Assembly (NCBI GenBank): GCA_964615365.1
Contig: CAZTOU010000012.1
Span: forward strand, 54,028-118,027
Length of the DNA stretch: 64,000 nt
Direction: 5' to 3'
Source of the DNA: CAVXZE01 sp964615365
GTDB taxonomy: Bacteria; Myxococcota_A; UBA9160; UBA6930
Position 1 is the first letter of the stretch, and each line of letters starts with the position of its first letter. Below the pieces are notes generated by a model. The model did no database searches and had not been told where the DNA came from. It saw only the letters and a program-made list of their open reading frames with translations. Shown one piece after another: positions 26,494 to 36,359 of the stretch. The position numbers and the translations under genes are program-made.

Positions 26494-27654
26494 CTACAGC
26501 TCCCCACTTACGCAACAGCGGTACAGGGCGGCCATGTTCTCCACCGTGCACGGCACCGGATTGCTGGCGCTCGAAGGATCGGCCGTCGCCATGGGCGCCA
26601 GACGGTCGACCAGATCCTCGGTCACACCGAGAGCCGACAGGGTCTCCGGAATGCCCAGCTCCTGGCGCAGCGAGACGATCCAGTCGAGCACCCCCGCGAA
26701 GGAGACCTTCGGCAGGCCGAGGTACCGAGCCAGCTCCTCCATCTCGGTCTCGATCGCTTCGCGATTGAACCGCAGCACGTAGGGCATGACCACCGCGTTG
26801 GTCAAGCCGTGGTGAGCACCCAGTACGGCGCCGACCGGGTGCGACAGGCTGTGCATCGCACCGAGCCCCCTCTGGAAGGCGGTCGCACCCATGGTGGATG
26901 CCACCATCATGTGCGCGCGCGCCTCGATGTTCGCGCCGTCGTGGTACGCGGCGGGAAGCCACTGCCGGACCAGCCGGGTGCCCTCGAGCGCGATGCCCCG
27001 CGCCATGGGGTGATAGTGCGGGCTGCAGAGCGCTTCCAGGTTGTGCGAGAGCGCGTCCATGCCGACCGCTGCGGTGACGTCCGGCGGCAGGCTCAGCGTC
27101 AGCTCCGGATCGGCGATCACGATTCCGGGCAGCATCTTCGGATGAAAGATGATCTTCTTGGTGAGATCGCTCGCATCGGTGATCACCGCGGCGCGACCCA
27201 CCTCTGAACCCGTACCGGAGGTGGTCGGGACCGCCACCACGGGCGCCATGCCGGCCACGTCCACCCGCGTGTACCAGTCCTCGCGGTCCTCGAAATCGAA
27301 CAGCGTCCGGTCCTGGCCGACCATCAGCGCGATGGCCTTTCCCGCGTCCAGTCCCGAACCGCCGCCCAGGGCGATCACGCCGTCGCTCTCCGCGGCGCGG
27401 TGCGCTGCGACCCCGGCGGCGACGTTTTCGGCCACCGGGTTGGCCTGCACGTCGCTGAAGACCTCGCACGGGAGACCGGCGTCGCGGCAGAGAGACACGG
27501 CGTCCGCCACCATGGGCAGATCGCGCAGCCCGGCGTCGGTCACCAGCAGCGGACGCTGCATACCCAGCTCGCGGCAGGCAGCCGGAAGCTCGCCGATGCG
27601 GCCGGCGCCAAAGCGAATCGCGGTGGGATAGTTCCAGTTCCCGTGGAGGTGCAT
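26494..27654 (-). CDS. Iron-containing alcohol dehydrogenase
   Basis: 386 residues of the group III (iron-activated) alcohol dehydrogenase family. The NAD-binding GGGSGLDAGKAIALM is near residue 97 and PTTSGTGSEVGRAAVI near 138. The metal-binding Asp and His residues fall in VGMDALSHNLEALCSPHYHP (about 193) and AMHSLSHPVGAVLGAHHG (about 262). It reversibly oxidises an alcohol with NAD(P). ATG 27654 is used; an in-frame GTG at 27666 is possible. The gene is divergent from the thiolase gene across about 210 bases, which may hold promoters for both. Confidence 0.9.
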   Translation of the reverse strand: MHLHGNWNYPTAIRFGAGRIGELPAACRELGMQRPLLVTDAGLRDLPMVADAVSLCRDAGLPCEVFSDVQANPVAENVAAGVAAHRAAESDGVIALGGGSGLDAGKAIALMVGQDRTLFDFEDREDWYTRVDVAGMAPVVAVPTTSGTGSEVGRAAVITDASDLTKKIIFHPKMLPGIVIADPELTLSLPPDVTAAVGMDALSHNLEALCSPHYHPMARGIALEGTRLVRQWLPAAYHDGANIEARAHMMVASTMGATAFQRGLGAMHSLSHPVGAVLGAHHGLTNAVVMPYVLRFNREAIETEMEELARYLGLPKVSFAGVLDWIVSLRQELGIPETLSALGVTEDLVDRLAPMATADPSSASNPVPCTVENMAALYRCCVSGEL

Positions 27655-27866
27655 GGCTCGCGTCACTCCGATCGATGCGTCGGCGCCGGGGGCCGCCGGA
27701 CGGCTGCAGAGGAAGGGATTTGGCCCGCTTTCGGAGTCAGTTTATCATTGTCGGCGGATTGCGGGCATCACCGGCCTGGAATCGCAGCGTGCGGGTGGGC
27801 CGCTTCTCCAGACGATTCGATTCGGTGCTACACCCTGTAGAAGCCACTTCCAGGAGAATCGCTCAG

Positions 27867-29111
27867 ATGGGTGACGACATTCATGTTCTCGGAGTCGGAA
27901 TGATCAAGTTCGGGAAGTTCCTGGAGAGAAGCGTCAAGGACATGACCGGGATGGTCCTGAATGAGGTGCTCGAGGATTGCGATCTCAGTCGCGACGACAT
28001 CCAGGCGGCGTGGTTCTCCAACACCATGTGGGGCCTCTACGACTTCCAGCACTCGGTTCGGGGACAGGTCGCGCTGACCGCGAACGGCCTGCAGGGCATC
28101 CCCGTCACCAACGTGGAGAATGCCTGCGCCAGCGCCAGCACCGCCCTGCACGCCGCCTGGACCGGCATCAAGGCGGGGCTCTACGACTGTGCCCTGGCCA
28201 TGGGTGTGGAGAAGCAATACAACGAGGACCGCGCCAAGGTCATGCAGAGCTTCATCGCCGGCACCGACGTGCAGGAGATGTCGGCGAGGGTGGCCGAGTT
28301 GCGAGCGGCCGAGCAGAAGAAGCGGGGGGAGGCCGGACAGGCGGCGGACGGGCAGCCGGCCAAGGCGGGCGGCCACTCGGCGTTCATGGACTTCTACGCG
28401 GCCGGAGCGCGGGCCCACATGGATGCCTACGGATCGACCCAGAAGCAGCTCGCCACCGTGGCCGCCAAGAACCACAACAACTCGACGAAGAACCCGCTGG
28501 CGCAGTACAACTTCCCACAGACCGTGGAGCAGGTGCTGAACGATCGGGTCGTGGCGTATCCGCTGACCCGGGCGATGTGTGCGCCCATCGGTGACGGCGC
28601 CGCCGCAGCCATCGTCTGCAGCGAGTCCTTCTTGAAGAAGCATCCTTCGAAGAGGGCGATCCGGGTCGCCGCCTCGGTCCTCGAGGGCGGGAAGAGAACC
28701 GGCATGGGAGACATCAGCGAGCGCGCCGCCGCCAAGGCGTTCGAGATTGCCGGCGTCGGGCCCGAGGACATCAACGTCATGGAGGTTCACGACGCCACCG
28801 CCTTCGGCGAGATCTCCGTGATGGAGGCCCTCGGCTTCTGCCCGAGGGGCGAAGGCGGCGTCATGGCGGAGCGGGGCGACACGGCTCTCGACGGTAGGAT
28901 TCCCGTGAACCCGAGCGGCGGGCTGATCTCGAGGGGGCACCCGATCGGCGCCTCCGGTCTCGCGCAGATCTACGAGCTGGTGACCCAGCTCCGAGGAGAG
29001 GCCGGGGAGCGACAGGTAAAGAACCACCGCATCGCCATGACCGAGAACGGCGGAGGAACCGTTGGCGCCGGCGAGGCCGCCATGACCATCCACATCCTGG
29101 AGAAGCTCTAG
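27867..29111 (+). CDS. Thiolase family protein (SCP-x/lipid-transfer type acetyl-CoA acetyltransferase)
   Basis: 414 residues. The nucleophilic cysteine lies in NVENACASASTALHAAW (near residue 88), with EVHDATAFGEI near 308 and the late histidine in SRGHPIGASGLAQ (about 352). The final cysteine motif of degradative thiolases is replaced by TENGGGTVGAGEAA, as is usual in the SCP-x-like branch that includes sterol side-chain thiolases. There is a charged insertion of about 40 residues (AELRAAEQKKRGEAGQAADG region) after residue 140. The GMC oxidoreductase gene starts two bases after its stop, so the pair is an operon. Confidence 0.85.
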   Translation: MGDDIHVLGVGMIKFGKFLERSVKDMTGMVLNEVLEDCDLSRDDIQAAWFSNTMWGLYDFQHSVRGQVALTANGLQGIPVTNVENACASASTALHAAWTGIKAGLYDCALAMGVEKQYNEDRAKVMQSFIAGTDVQEMSARVAELRAAEQKKRGEAGQAADGQPAKAGGHSAFMDFYAAGARAHMDAYGSTQKQLATVAAKNHNNSTKNPLAQYNFPQTVEQVLNDRVVAYPLTRAMCAPIGDGAAAAIVCSESFLKKHPSKRAIRVAASVLEGGKRTGMGDISERAAAKAFEIAGVGPEDINVMEVHDATAFGEISVMEALGFCPRGEGGVMAERGDTALDGRIPVNPSGGLISRGHPIGASGLAQIYELVTQLRGEAGERQVKNHRIAMTENGGGTVGAGEAAMTIHILEKL

Positions 29112-29113
29112 AC

Positions 29114-30718
29114 ATGACATGGGACTACATCATCGCGGGCGGGGGAACGGCCGGATGCGTACTGGCCAACCGACTCACGGCGGACGGAAAGAGCCGGGTA
29201 CTCCTCCTGGAGGCGGGTGGCTCGGATCGAACGCCGTTCGTCCGCATACCAGCGGGCGAGATCTACGCCATCGCCAGCCCCCGATACAACTGGAACTACG
29301 ACGCGGAGCCCGATCCTTCGCTCGACGACCGCGTCACCAAGTGGCCGGGGGGCAAGGTCCTCGGCGGCAGCAGCTCGATCAACGGGATGATCTACCTGCG
29401 CGGGCAGCGCGAGGACTACGACGACTGGGCCCGCCTGCTCGGCGGCTCCGACCTGTGGAGCTACGCCGACGTCCTGCCCTACTTCAAGCGGATGGAGTCC
29501 AACGAGTTCGGCGCGGGCGAGTACCACGGTGACGCGGGTCCTCTTCGCGCCTCCCACGTGGCCACACCCCACCCCCTGGCGAAGGTCTTCATCGAGGCCG
29601 GCGTGGAGATCGGCATTCCCCACAACCCCGACCTGAATGGCGAACGGCAGGAGGGAATCGGCCCCCTGCAGGGCTCGATCCGCAGGGGCCGGCGACACAA
29701 CACCGGGCTGGCCTACCTGCGGCCGGCCCGGCGCCGCTCGAATCTCACCGTCGTCATCCGCGCCACCGTGGACCGGATCCTTTTCGACGGCGACCGGGCG
29801 ATCGGCGTGCGCTTCAAGAAGGGGGGCGAGATCCGGGAAGAACGCGTCTCCGGCGAGGTCATCCTGTCAGCAGGTGCTCTGGTGTCGCCCACGGTCCTGA
29901 TGCGCTCGGGCCTGGGTCCCGAGGAGCAGCTCAGTCAGCACGGCATCCCCGTTCTCCACCCCCTGCCCGGCGTGGGCAAGAACCTGCAGGAGAACCCGAT
30001 CGCGTTTCCCGCCGCCTTCGTGAACGTGAGCACGCACAACACCGAGGTCTCGCCGTATCGCTTCGTCAAGCACGGGCTCCACTGGCTGCTCTTCGGCAAG
30101 GGACCGGCTGCCGGTCCCGTGGCCCACGCCGCCGCCTTCATCCGCACCCGTCCCGACGAGGAGAGCCGCCCCGACGTGCAGCTCCAGTTCTTCCCGGTGG
30201 TCTACGCGAGCGAGCCGGGCACGCCGGTCAAGCTGCTGGAGCGCTCTGGCGTTCTCATCGGCGTCAACGCCTGCAGGCCGCAGAGCTGCAGCGAGATCTG
30301 GCTCCGCTCCCCGAACCCCGACGATCCTCCCCGGATCCGGTCGAATCTCTTCAGCGATCACGACGACGTGGTGCGCACCATCGCGGGCTGTCGCGTGGTG
30401 CGCGGAATCTTCCAGTCCAAGGCCTTCGCCCCCTACTTCGAGCAGGAGGTCTTCCCCGGACCTGCGGTACAGACCGATGCCGAGTTCGAGCAGTATCTCC
30501 GCGTGGGCACCATCCCCGCCTATCACCCGGTCGGAACCTGCAAGATGGGACTCGGTGAGGACGCGGTCGTGGACGATCGCCTGCGCGTCCGCGGAGTCGA
30601 GGGGCTCCGGGTGGTCGATGCCTCGATCATGCCGGTGATCCCGAGCGCCAACACCAACGCTCCCACCATCATGGTCGCCGAGCGCGCCTCGGACCTCATC
30701 CTCGAAGACCGAGGCTAG
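29114..30718 (+). CDS. GMC family FAD-dependent oxidoreductase (choline dehydrogenase-like)
   Basis: 534 residues. It has the N-terminal FAD fold DYIIAGGGTAGCVLANRLT (residue 3) and the two GMC signatures: GGKVLGGSSSINGMIYLRGQ (about 77) and SAGALVSPTVLMRSGLGP (about 255). The catalytic His region is PAYHPVGTCKMG (about 472). It oxidises an alcohol and passes electrons to FAD; the substrate is not evident. It follows the thiolase gene by two bases. Its TAG stop and the TAG stop of the convergent molybdoenzyme gene share the bases CTAG. Confidence 0.9.
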   Translation: MTWDYIIAGGGTAGCVLANRLTADGKSRVLLLEAGGSDRTPFVRIPAGEIYAIASPRYNWNYDAEPDPSLDDRVTKWPGGKVLGGSSSINGMIYLRGQREDYDDWARLLGGSDLWSYADVLPYFKRMESNEFGAGEYHGDAGPLRASHVATPHPLAKVFIEAGVEIGIPHNPDLNGERQEGIGPLQGSIRRGRRHNTGLAYLRPARRRSNLTVVIRATVDRILFDGDRAIGVRFKKGGEIREERVSGEVILSAGALVSPTVLMRSGLGPEEQLSQHGIPVLHPLPGVGKNLQENPIAFPAAFVNVSTHNTEVSPYRFVKHGLHWLLFGKGPAAGPVAHAAAFIRTRPDEESRPDVQLQFFPVVYASEPGTPVKLLERSGVLIGVNACRPQSCSEIWLRSPNPDDPPRIRSNLFSDHDDVVRTIAGCRVVRGIFQSKAFAPYFEQEVFPGPAVQTDAEFEQYLRVGTIPAYHPVGTCKMGLGEDAVVDDRLRVRGVEGLRVVDASIMPVIPSANTNAPTIMVAERASDLILEDRG

Positions 30719-33489
30719 CCCGCGAAGGGCTCGCAGTCGACGTTGATGCAGCGGTCCGAGGGCGTCGGCTGCCATTCGGTGGGCGCGTAGGAGAAGTGGC
30801 CGTAGTCCCCGGCGAGATGCAGCCACTTGACCATGCCCGGCTCGACCTCGTTGGCTCCCCTGCCGCCGGGGAACATGAAGCCCTCGAAGCCATTGTAGAC
30901 CGTCAGCCCGTTGGGCCGCTGGGCGGGGCTGGTGCGTGCCGGCACCACGAACTCGCCCACGTCGTTCCAGACCCGCACCAGCGAATCGTCCTCGATCCCC
31001 TTCTCGCGTGCCGCCCGGTCGTTGATCAGCACGAAGGGCTTGCCGCGGTGGGTCTCCAGCATCAGCGGGTTGGTCATGTTCATGGCGTGGATGCTCCAGC
31101 GGGCGTGGCCCCCGGAGAGACGGAAGGGGTAGTCGCCGCCCATGGCGGGTGGCTCCTTGTGCACCGGAAGATCCTCGCCTGCCTCTTGATACCAGGGGTG
31201 GTCGATCAGAAACTGCGCGCGGCGCGTGAGCGTCGGGTAGGGGTGCCCCAGCTCGACATGGTTGCGCAGCGGGGCGTGGGTCTCCCCTCTCGGGAAGGGA
31301 GAGGCGTTGGCCGTGCAGAGGGCGAGGAAGGCCCAGTCGTTGTACCGGCTGTAGCCCTGCTTGCGGAAGGTCTCGATGGTGGTGCCGGGCGGCATGTTGC
31401 CCGAGCTGACCGCGTCGGCCAGCGCCTCTCGGACCGCACTCTCGCCGTCGATGAGCGTCCCCCGAAGCGTGAAGAGGTCCCACAGCTCGTCGTAGCGGCG
31501 CCACACTCCGCTGCGGTGCTGGAAGCCCTCGAGGCCGCGCGCCTCGGCCCGCTCGGCGATCTTCTTGGTCAGCTCACCGAGGACCTCCCACTCGCCCCGG
31601 GACTCCCCGTAGGGAGGCACCACCGCATGAGACATGGACAGAATGAACGGCCAGGGCGTCGGCATGCCGAGGGCCGTCTTCTCGTAGTGCTGCGTGGCCG
31701 GGAGCACGATGTCGGCGTGGAGCGCCGTCTGTGACATGCGGTAGTCCATGCACACGACCTTGGTCAGCTTCGGCCACAGATTCTCGAAGACCGCCTTCTT
31801 CCCGCCGCGAGTTCGCCGCAGCGTGTTGCCTCCCACCTCGAGCAGCACACGCGGCGGCTTGGAAGCGGCAACCTCGGGCGCCGCCCCCCACGCCTCCATT
31901 CCCGAAGCCTCCTGGTAGTACTCGTCGAAGCTTCGGGGCATGCTGGGATCGTGCCATTCGGTCTTGTTCCAGCGCTCGCGGAAGCCCGCCTGCGAATACC
32001 AGAAGAACGCCGGAGGCATCATCATGCCGCCACCCATCGCCCGCAGGATCACCCGATCCGGAAGCTCTCCGGTCAGCGTCGGGTCCTGCTCCTGAAGCTG
32101 GCGGCGCAGGGCCCGGCCCTGCGCCAGCAAGGCCTTTCCCGCCTCGACGCCCGGCTCGGTCTTGGCCATCAGCGTCGAGTTGCCGTCGAACATGAAGGAG
32201 TTCCAGCTGCCCAGACCCGCGCCCTTCTTGCCCCAATTGCCGGTGAGCCCGAACAGCAGCGCCTTGCCCCGGCACATCAGGTCGCCGTGGTAGTGCTTGC
32301 AGACACCCGCCTCCGGGATGTTGCGCGTTCGGCGGGTGGCGACCTTGCGAGCCAGCATCCGGATCGCATCGGGATGGACCTCGCAGATCTCGGCGGCCTG
32401 CTCCGGGGTGTAGCATTCGTCGAGCACGCGTCGGAGACGATCGAACAGCGGCTCGACGCGAATCCGCCCCGCGTCGCGCGTCTCGACCTCCAGGACGCCC
32501 TCGGCGAGGGGCTCGAAGTCGAGGTCCAGGCTCGCGGGGTCGGCCGGGACCACGCCCCGGTCAGGGTGGGCGTGAAAGAAGCGGTCGTCCCTTCCTTCGG
32601 ATTCGACGTGACTCTCGCGCAGGAACTCCCCGGTGTCGGTGCGCACCAGCAGCGAGAGGTCGGTCTGCGAAGCCGCGAAGCCCCAGTCCACCAGCCCCTC
32701 GGAGATGACCACCTGGCAGGCTGCCAGGGCGAGGGCGGTGTCGGTCCCGTGTCGCACTGGGATGTGGTAGTCGACGTGACTGTGCGAGGGGCTCACGTCG
32801 GTCGAGATCAGCACGATCTCCGCCCCGCGATACCGGGCCTCGGTAATGTAGTGGAACACCGTGCTCCAAGTGTGCGCGGGGTTCGAGTGCCAGATCAGGA
32901 TCAGGTCGGAGTGGAACAGGTCGTCGTGGGAGGGTGTGAACGAGAACTTGCCGAAGGTCTGCTGGTATCCGCTGTGGAAGTCGTTGATGGTCGCATTCAC
33001 GTCCAGGATCTGGCCGCCGAGGACGCCCACGAAGCGCGAACTGGGCCCGGTGGTGACGATCTGGGGGCTGAGCTCGTGCACCAGCGACTCGGGGCCGACC
33101 TCCTCGATCGCATCGAGGATGGCGTCCGCGACCTCGAGGAGCGCCTCGTCCCAGGAAATCCTCTCCCAGCGCCCCTCGCCGCGCTCGCCGACGCGACGGA
33201 GCGGGTACGCGAGACGGTCCGCCGCCTCCATCTCGAGGCTCCAGGCCAGGCCCTTCTGGCAGATCATCGGGTTCATGTCGGGAACGCCAGCCTCGACCTG
33301 CTGGCGCACACCCGCCGCCTCCTCCCTCACCACCTTGCCGTCCTTCACCAGCACGTAGATCGGGCAGTCCCCGGGCACGCAATTGACGCAGTGGGTTCCG
33401 AAGTGGGCCTCGTCCCACTCCTCCCGGATGCGCCTGCGCTGCCGCTCTTCGGTCGGGTTGGTTCGAGCCGGCGCTCCAGCCACCGTCAC
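30715..33489 (-). CDS. Molybdopterin oxidoreductase, type II DMSO reductase-like catalytic subunit (copy B)
   Basis: 924 residues. The N-terminal Fe-S ligands read HCVNCVPGDC (near residue 30), with a further Cys in NPMICQKG. The molybdopterin domains include LIWHSNPAHTWSTVFHYITEARYRGAEI and a VRHGTDTALALA segment; the C-terminal cofactor domain ends NGLTVYNGFEGFMFPGG. An Asp in the ILDVNATINDF segment aligns with the place where type II enzymes (NarG, ethylbenzene dehydrogenase) have the Mo-ligating Asp; this is alignment by eye. There is no Tat signal. The GTG start overlaps the stop of copy A (GTGA), so the two are coupled. No beta or gamma subunit gene is adjacent. Confidence 0.85.
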   Translation of the reverse strand: MTVAGAPARTNPTEERQRRRIREEWDEAHFGTHCVNCVPGDCPIYVLVKDGKVVREEAAGVRQQVEAGVPDMNPMICQKGLAWSLEMEAADRLAYPLRRVGERGEGRWERISWDEALLEVADAILDAIEEVGPESLVHELSPQIVTTGPSSRFVGVLGGQILDVNATINDFHSGYQQTFGKFSFTPSHDDLFHSDLILIWHSNPAHTWSTVFHYITEARYRGAEIVLISTDVSPSHSHVDYHIPVRHGTDTALALAACQVVISEGLVDWGFAASQTDLSLLVRTDTGEFLRESHVESEGRDDRFFHAHPDRGVVPADPASLDLDFEPLAEGVLEVETRDAGRIRVEPLFDRLRRVLDECYTPEQAAEICEVHPDAIRMLARKVATRRTRNIPEAGVCKHYHGDLMCRGKALLFGLTGNWGKKGAGLGSWNSFMFDGNSTLMAKTEPGVEAGKALLAQGRALRRQLQEQDPTLTGELPDRVILRAMGGGMMMPPAFFWYSQAGFRERWNKTEWHDPSMPRSFDEYYQEASGMEAWGAAPEVAASKPPRVLLEVGGNTLRRTRGGKKAVFENLWPKLTKVVCMDYRMSQTALHADIVLPATQHYEKTALGMPTPWPFILSMSHAVVPPYGESRGEWEVLGELTKKIAERAEARGLEGFQHRSGVWRRYDELWDLFTLRGTLIDGESAVREALADAVSSGNMPPGTTIETFRKQGYSRYNDWAFLALCTANASPFPRGETHAPLRNHVELGHPYPTLTRRAQFLIDHPWYQEAGEDLPVHKEPPAMGGDYPFRLSGGHARWSIHAMNMTNPLMLETHRGKPFVLINDRAAREKGIEDDSLVRVWNDVGEFVVPARTSPAQRPNGLTVYNGFEGFMFPGGRGANEVEPGMVKWLHLAGDYGHFSYAPTEWQPTPSDRCINVDCEPFAG

Positions 33490-36359
33490 ACCACTTCCCG
33501 GACTCTCTCGACCTCGACGGCCACCTCCTTCGGGGTGTTGTTCATGGAGAGGTAGTGACCCCGGTACTGCAGGTGACCATAGTCGCCCACCATGTTGTTG
33601 GGCTTGATTGAGGCGGGCAGCACGTCGTTCTGCACCGCGCCGTCCGGGAACTGGTAGCCCTCCCAGGCGTGGTAGCAGATCACCTCCCCGGGCTGCACGA
33701 CCGGTGCGATCTTCGCGCGCAGCACGAACTCGCCCACGTCGTTGTAGACGCGAATCCGATCGTGATCCGAGATCCCCCGCTCCCGGGCGTCCACATCGCT
33801 CAGGTAGGCAACCGGCCCGCCCCGCTGCAGGCGAAGCATCTGCTGGTTGGCGCGCATGATGGAGTGCTGGCTCCATCGTGCGTGACCTCCGTTAAGTCGC
33901 AACGGATACGGACCGCCGGCCGCGACGGGCTCCTTGTGCGTGGTGAACTGCTCGCCCACCTCCGTGTACCAGGGGTGGTCGATGTAGAACTGCTGTCGGC
34001 CGGTCAGCGTCGGCCATGGGTTCTTCTGCTTGTGGAACCAGCCGAATTGGGTCAAGGGCTCGTTGGTGTCGTAGTCGCTCATCATGCAGTTGAGCCCCAT
34101 CGCCATGAAGAGGCCCGGGATCTCCTTGATCTTGACCATTCCGTCCTCGGCGGCCTTCCTCCACGGCTGCTCGCCGAGATCGGTGGCCCGGGTGATCGGC
34201 GAGTTCTGCATGATGTAGTCGAGTGCCTTGGTCTCCCCCTTCTCGCCTTCCGTGTAGAGGCCGTTCACGGTGAGCTCGTCGTACAGGTTCGAGAGCGTGT
34301 GCACGCTGCCGTTGATGTCGGTGCAGTCCTCGATGCCCCGGGCCCTGGCCCGTTCCTGGATCTTCTTGGCCATCCCCAGCACGATGTCCCACTCGTGCTT
34401 GGACTCGTAGAGGGGCGGTACGGCCCTGTCGCCCACCACTACATAGGGGAGGTACGAGATGGTGTACTTGATGCCCGGCTTTTCGTAGTAGCCCGCCGCG
34501 GGGAGGATGTAGTCCGACCACATCCCGGAGGTCGACATGCGGAAGTCACAGGTCACGATGGTGTCGAGGCTCTTCCACAGGCTGTCCCGGATGGTCCGCG
34601 GGTTGGGCCAGCGGCGCAGCGGGTTGGGTCCCGAGTAGTACAGAAACCGGGGGCGCTTGGGCGGCTTGGGATGGACCGGCTGCCATTCCTTCTCGAAGAT
34701 CTCGTCCATGTACTCGGACACCGGCCGGGGCAACGCCGGATCCGCGTACGCGTCCGTCGCCGCCGTCTCGGCAAACTTCGGATCGTGCGTGTACAGCCAG
34801 GGGATCAGCGGCACCAGCCGCCTGTGCTCCTTGGTCAGCGCGAAGAGCAGCTTCGAGACGTTCTGCATCTGGGGGCGCTCCATCGGATCCGGCTCTCGCG
34901 GCTCGCTGGCGAGCGCCGTCCCCATGGTGAAGATCGAGAAGCCGGGGAACGGCCACCAGGTCGACACCTTGATCCCCGAGCCGGGCTTCCCCCCGCTGTT
35001 TCCGGTCAGCGCCATCAGATAGACCATGCCGCGCTGGAAGAGATCCGAGTGATAGTGCTTGCAGGCGCCCCAGGAGGAGAAGATCATCGCGGAGCGGGCC
35101 TTCGCCAGCTCCCGCGCCACCACGCGCATGTTCTTCGCCGGAACGCCGGTGATCTCCGCGGCGCGCTCCGGCGAATACGAAGCCAGGTGGGCGCGCAGCA
35201 GCTCGAACACCGGGCGCACCCGCACTCGGGTCCCATCCGCCAGACGCACCCGATGGGCTCCCTCCAGCTCCGGATCGGTCTCGGCGTCCAGGGCGATGGT
35301 CATCTCCGGAGAGCCCCAGGTACCCTTGGCGAGCTCCTTCTGGCCCTTTGCGGCGTTCCAGAAGTAGAACTGGTCCTCCGCGCCGCCTTCCTTGACGTCG
35401 CTCTCGCGAAGGAAGCGGCCGTTGTCGTCCCGCACCAGGAAGGGAAGATCGGTCTGCTCCTTCACGTATTCGGCATCGTAGAGGCCCTCTTCGACGAGCA
35501 CGTGCGCCATCCCCAGCGCGAGGGCGGCGTCCGTTCCCTGGCGCGGATTCAGCCAGCGGTCGGCGTGGACCGTCGAGGGGCTGAAGTCGGGCGCTACCGT
35601 GACCACCTTGGCTCCCCGATAACGCGCCTCGTAGAGGAAGTGGGCATCGGGCTGCCGCGTGTAGTTCGGGTTGGCGAGCCAGATGAAGATGTAGTCCGAG
35701 CGGAACCAGTCGTCGGCGGTCCCCTCGCTCATGTAGGTGCCCCAGCTCTGGATCAGACCCACCGGCAGGTCCCCGACACCGGCCCAGTTGTCGATGGTGA
35801 TCGCCCCGAGGCAGGCCATGAAGAGGTGCATCTCCATCACCGAGCCGATGCCGGCGTCGATGTTGGTGGTGCCCGAGTCGTAGATGACGCAGTCGGAGCC
35901 GTCTTCGTCGATGACGTCGAGCAGCTTGTCCGCGATCTCCTCCAAGGCCTGGTCCCAGCTCAGTCGCTGCCAGCGACCCGACCCTCGCTCACCCACGCGC
36001 TTCATCGGATAGCGGATGCGCGTGGGGTCGTACATCTGCGCGGCATAGGCACAGCCCGGGCCACAGCCCCGCGGATTGAAATCCGGAATGTCCTTGAACT
36101 CCTGCGGGTAGTTGGCGTTCTGTTCCTCCCGCCAGACGATCCCGTCCTTCACGTACGCGTCGTACGAGCAGCTCTCGATGCAGTTCACGCGCAGGTGCGA
36201 CACCTTGACCACGTTGTCCCAGGTCCACTCCTCGCGGTAGACGTCCTCCCAGCCCCGGTACTGGTAGGGACGGGACGTCAGTTTCTCGAGACGCACCTTG
36301 GGATCGATCTGCTTGAAACGGCGCAGGGCCGGAGCGGACGAGACAGCGGATTCAGACAC
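33486..36359 (-). CDS. Molybdopterin oxidoreductase, type II DMSO reductase-like catalytic subunit (copy A)
   Basis: 957 residues from GTG 36359, which has a strong ribosome site (GGGAGGTTGCGACT). The Fe-S region is HLRVNCIESCSYDAYVKDG with a later GCGPGC; the spacing of the His ligand (H-x4-C) differs from the H-x3-C of NarG. IDNWAGVGDLP ... SWGT, FIWLANPNYTRQPDAHF, RQGTDAALALGMAHV and QTDLPFLVRDDNG follow the order of the nitrate reductase, ethylbenzene and steroid C25 dehydrogenase group, so oxidation or hydroxylation of a hydrophobic organic compound is one possibility and oxyanion reduction another. It shows no Tat twin-arginine signal, so a cytoplasmic location is inferred. Paralogue of copy B downstream. 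Confidence 0.85.
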   Translation of the reverse strand: MSESAVSSAPALRRFKQIDPKVRLEKLTSRPYQYRGWEDVYREEWTWDNVVKVSHLRVNCIESCSYDAYVKDGIVWREEQNANYPQEFKDIPDFNPRGCGPGCAYAAQMYDPTRIRYPMKRVGERGSGRWQRLSWDQALEEIADKLLDVIDEDGSDCVIYDSGTTNIDAGIGSVMEMHLFMACLGAITIDNWAGVGDLPVGLIQSWGTYMSEGTADDWFRSDYIFIWLANPNYTRQPDAHFLYEARYRGAKVVTVAPDFSPSTVHADRWLNPRQGTDAALALGMAHVLVEEGLYDAEYVKEQTDLPFLVRDDNGRFLRESDVKEGGAEDQFYFWNAAKGQKELAKGTWGSPEMTIALDAETDPELEGAHRVRLADGTRVRVRPVFELLRAHLASYSPERAAEITGVPAKNMRVVARELAKARSAMIFSSWGACKHYHSDLFQRGMVYLMALTGNSGGKPGSGIKVSTWWPFPGFSIFTMGTALASEPREPDPMERPQMQNVSKLLFALTKEHRRLVPLIPWLYTHDPKFAETAATDAYADPALPRPVSEYMDEIFEKEWQPVHPKPPKRPRFLYYSGPNPLRRWPNPRTIRDSLWKSLDTIVTCDFRMSTSGMWSDYILPAAGYYEKPGIKYTISYLPYVVVGDRAVPPLYESKHEWDIVLGMAKKIQERARARGIEDCTDINGSVHTLSNLYDELTVNGLYTEGEKGETKALDYIMQNSPITRATDLGEQPWRKAAEDGMVKIKEIPGLFMAMGLNCMMSDYDTNEPLTQFGWFHKQKNPWPTLTGRQQFYIDHPWYTEVGEQFTTHKEPVAAGGPYPLRLNGGHARWSQHSIMRANQQMLRLQRGGPVAYLSDVDARERGISDHDRIRVYNDVGEFVLRAKIAPVVQPGEVICYHAWEGYQFPDGAVQNDVLPASIKPNNMVGDYGHLQYRGHYLSMNNTPKEVAVEVERVREVV

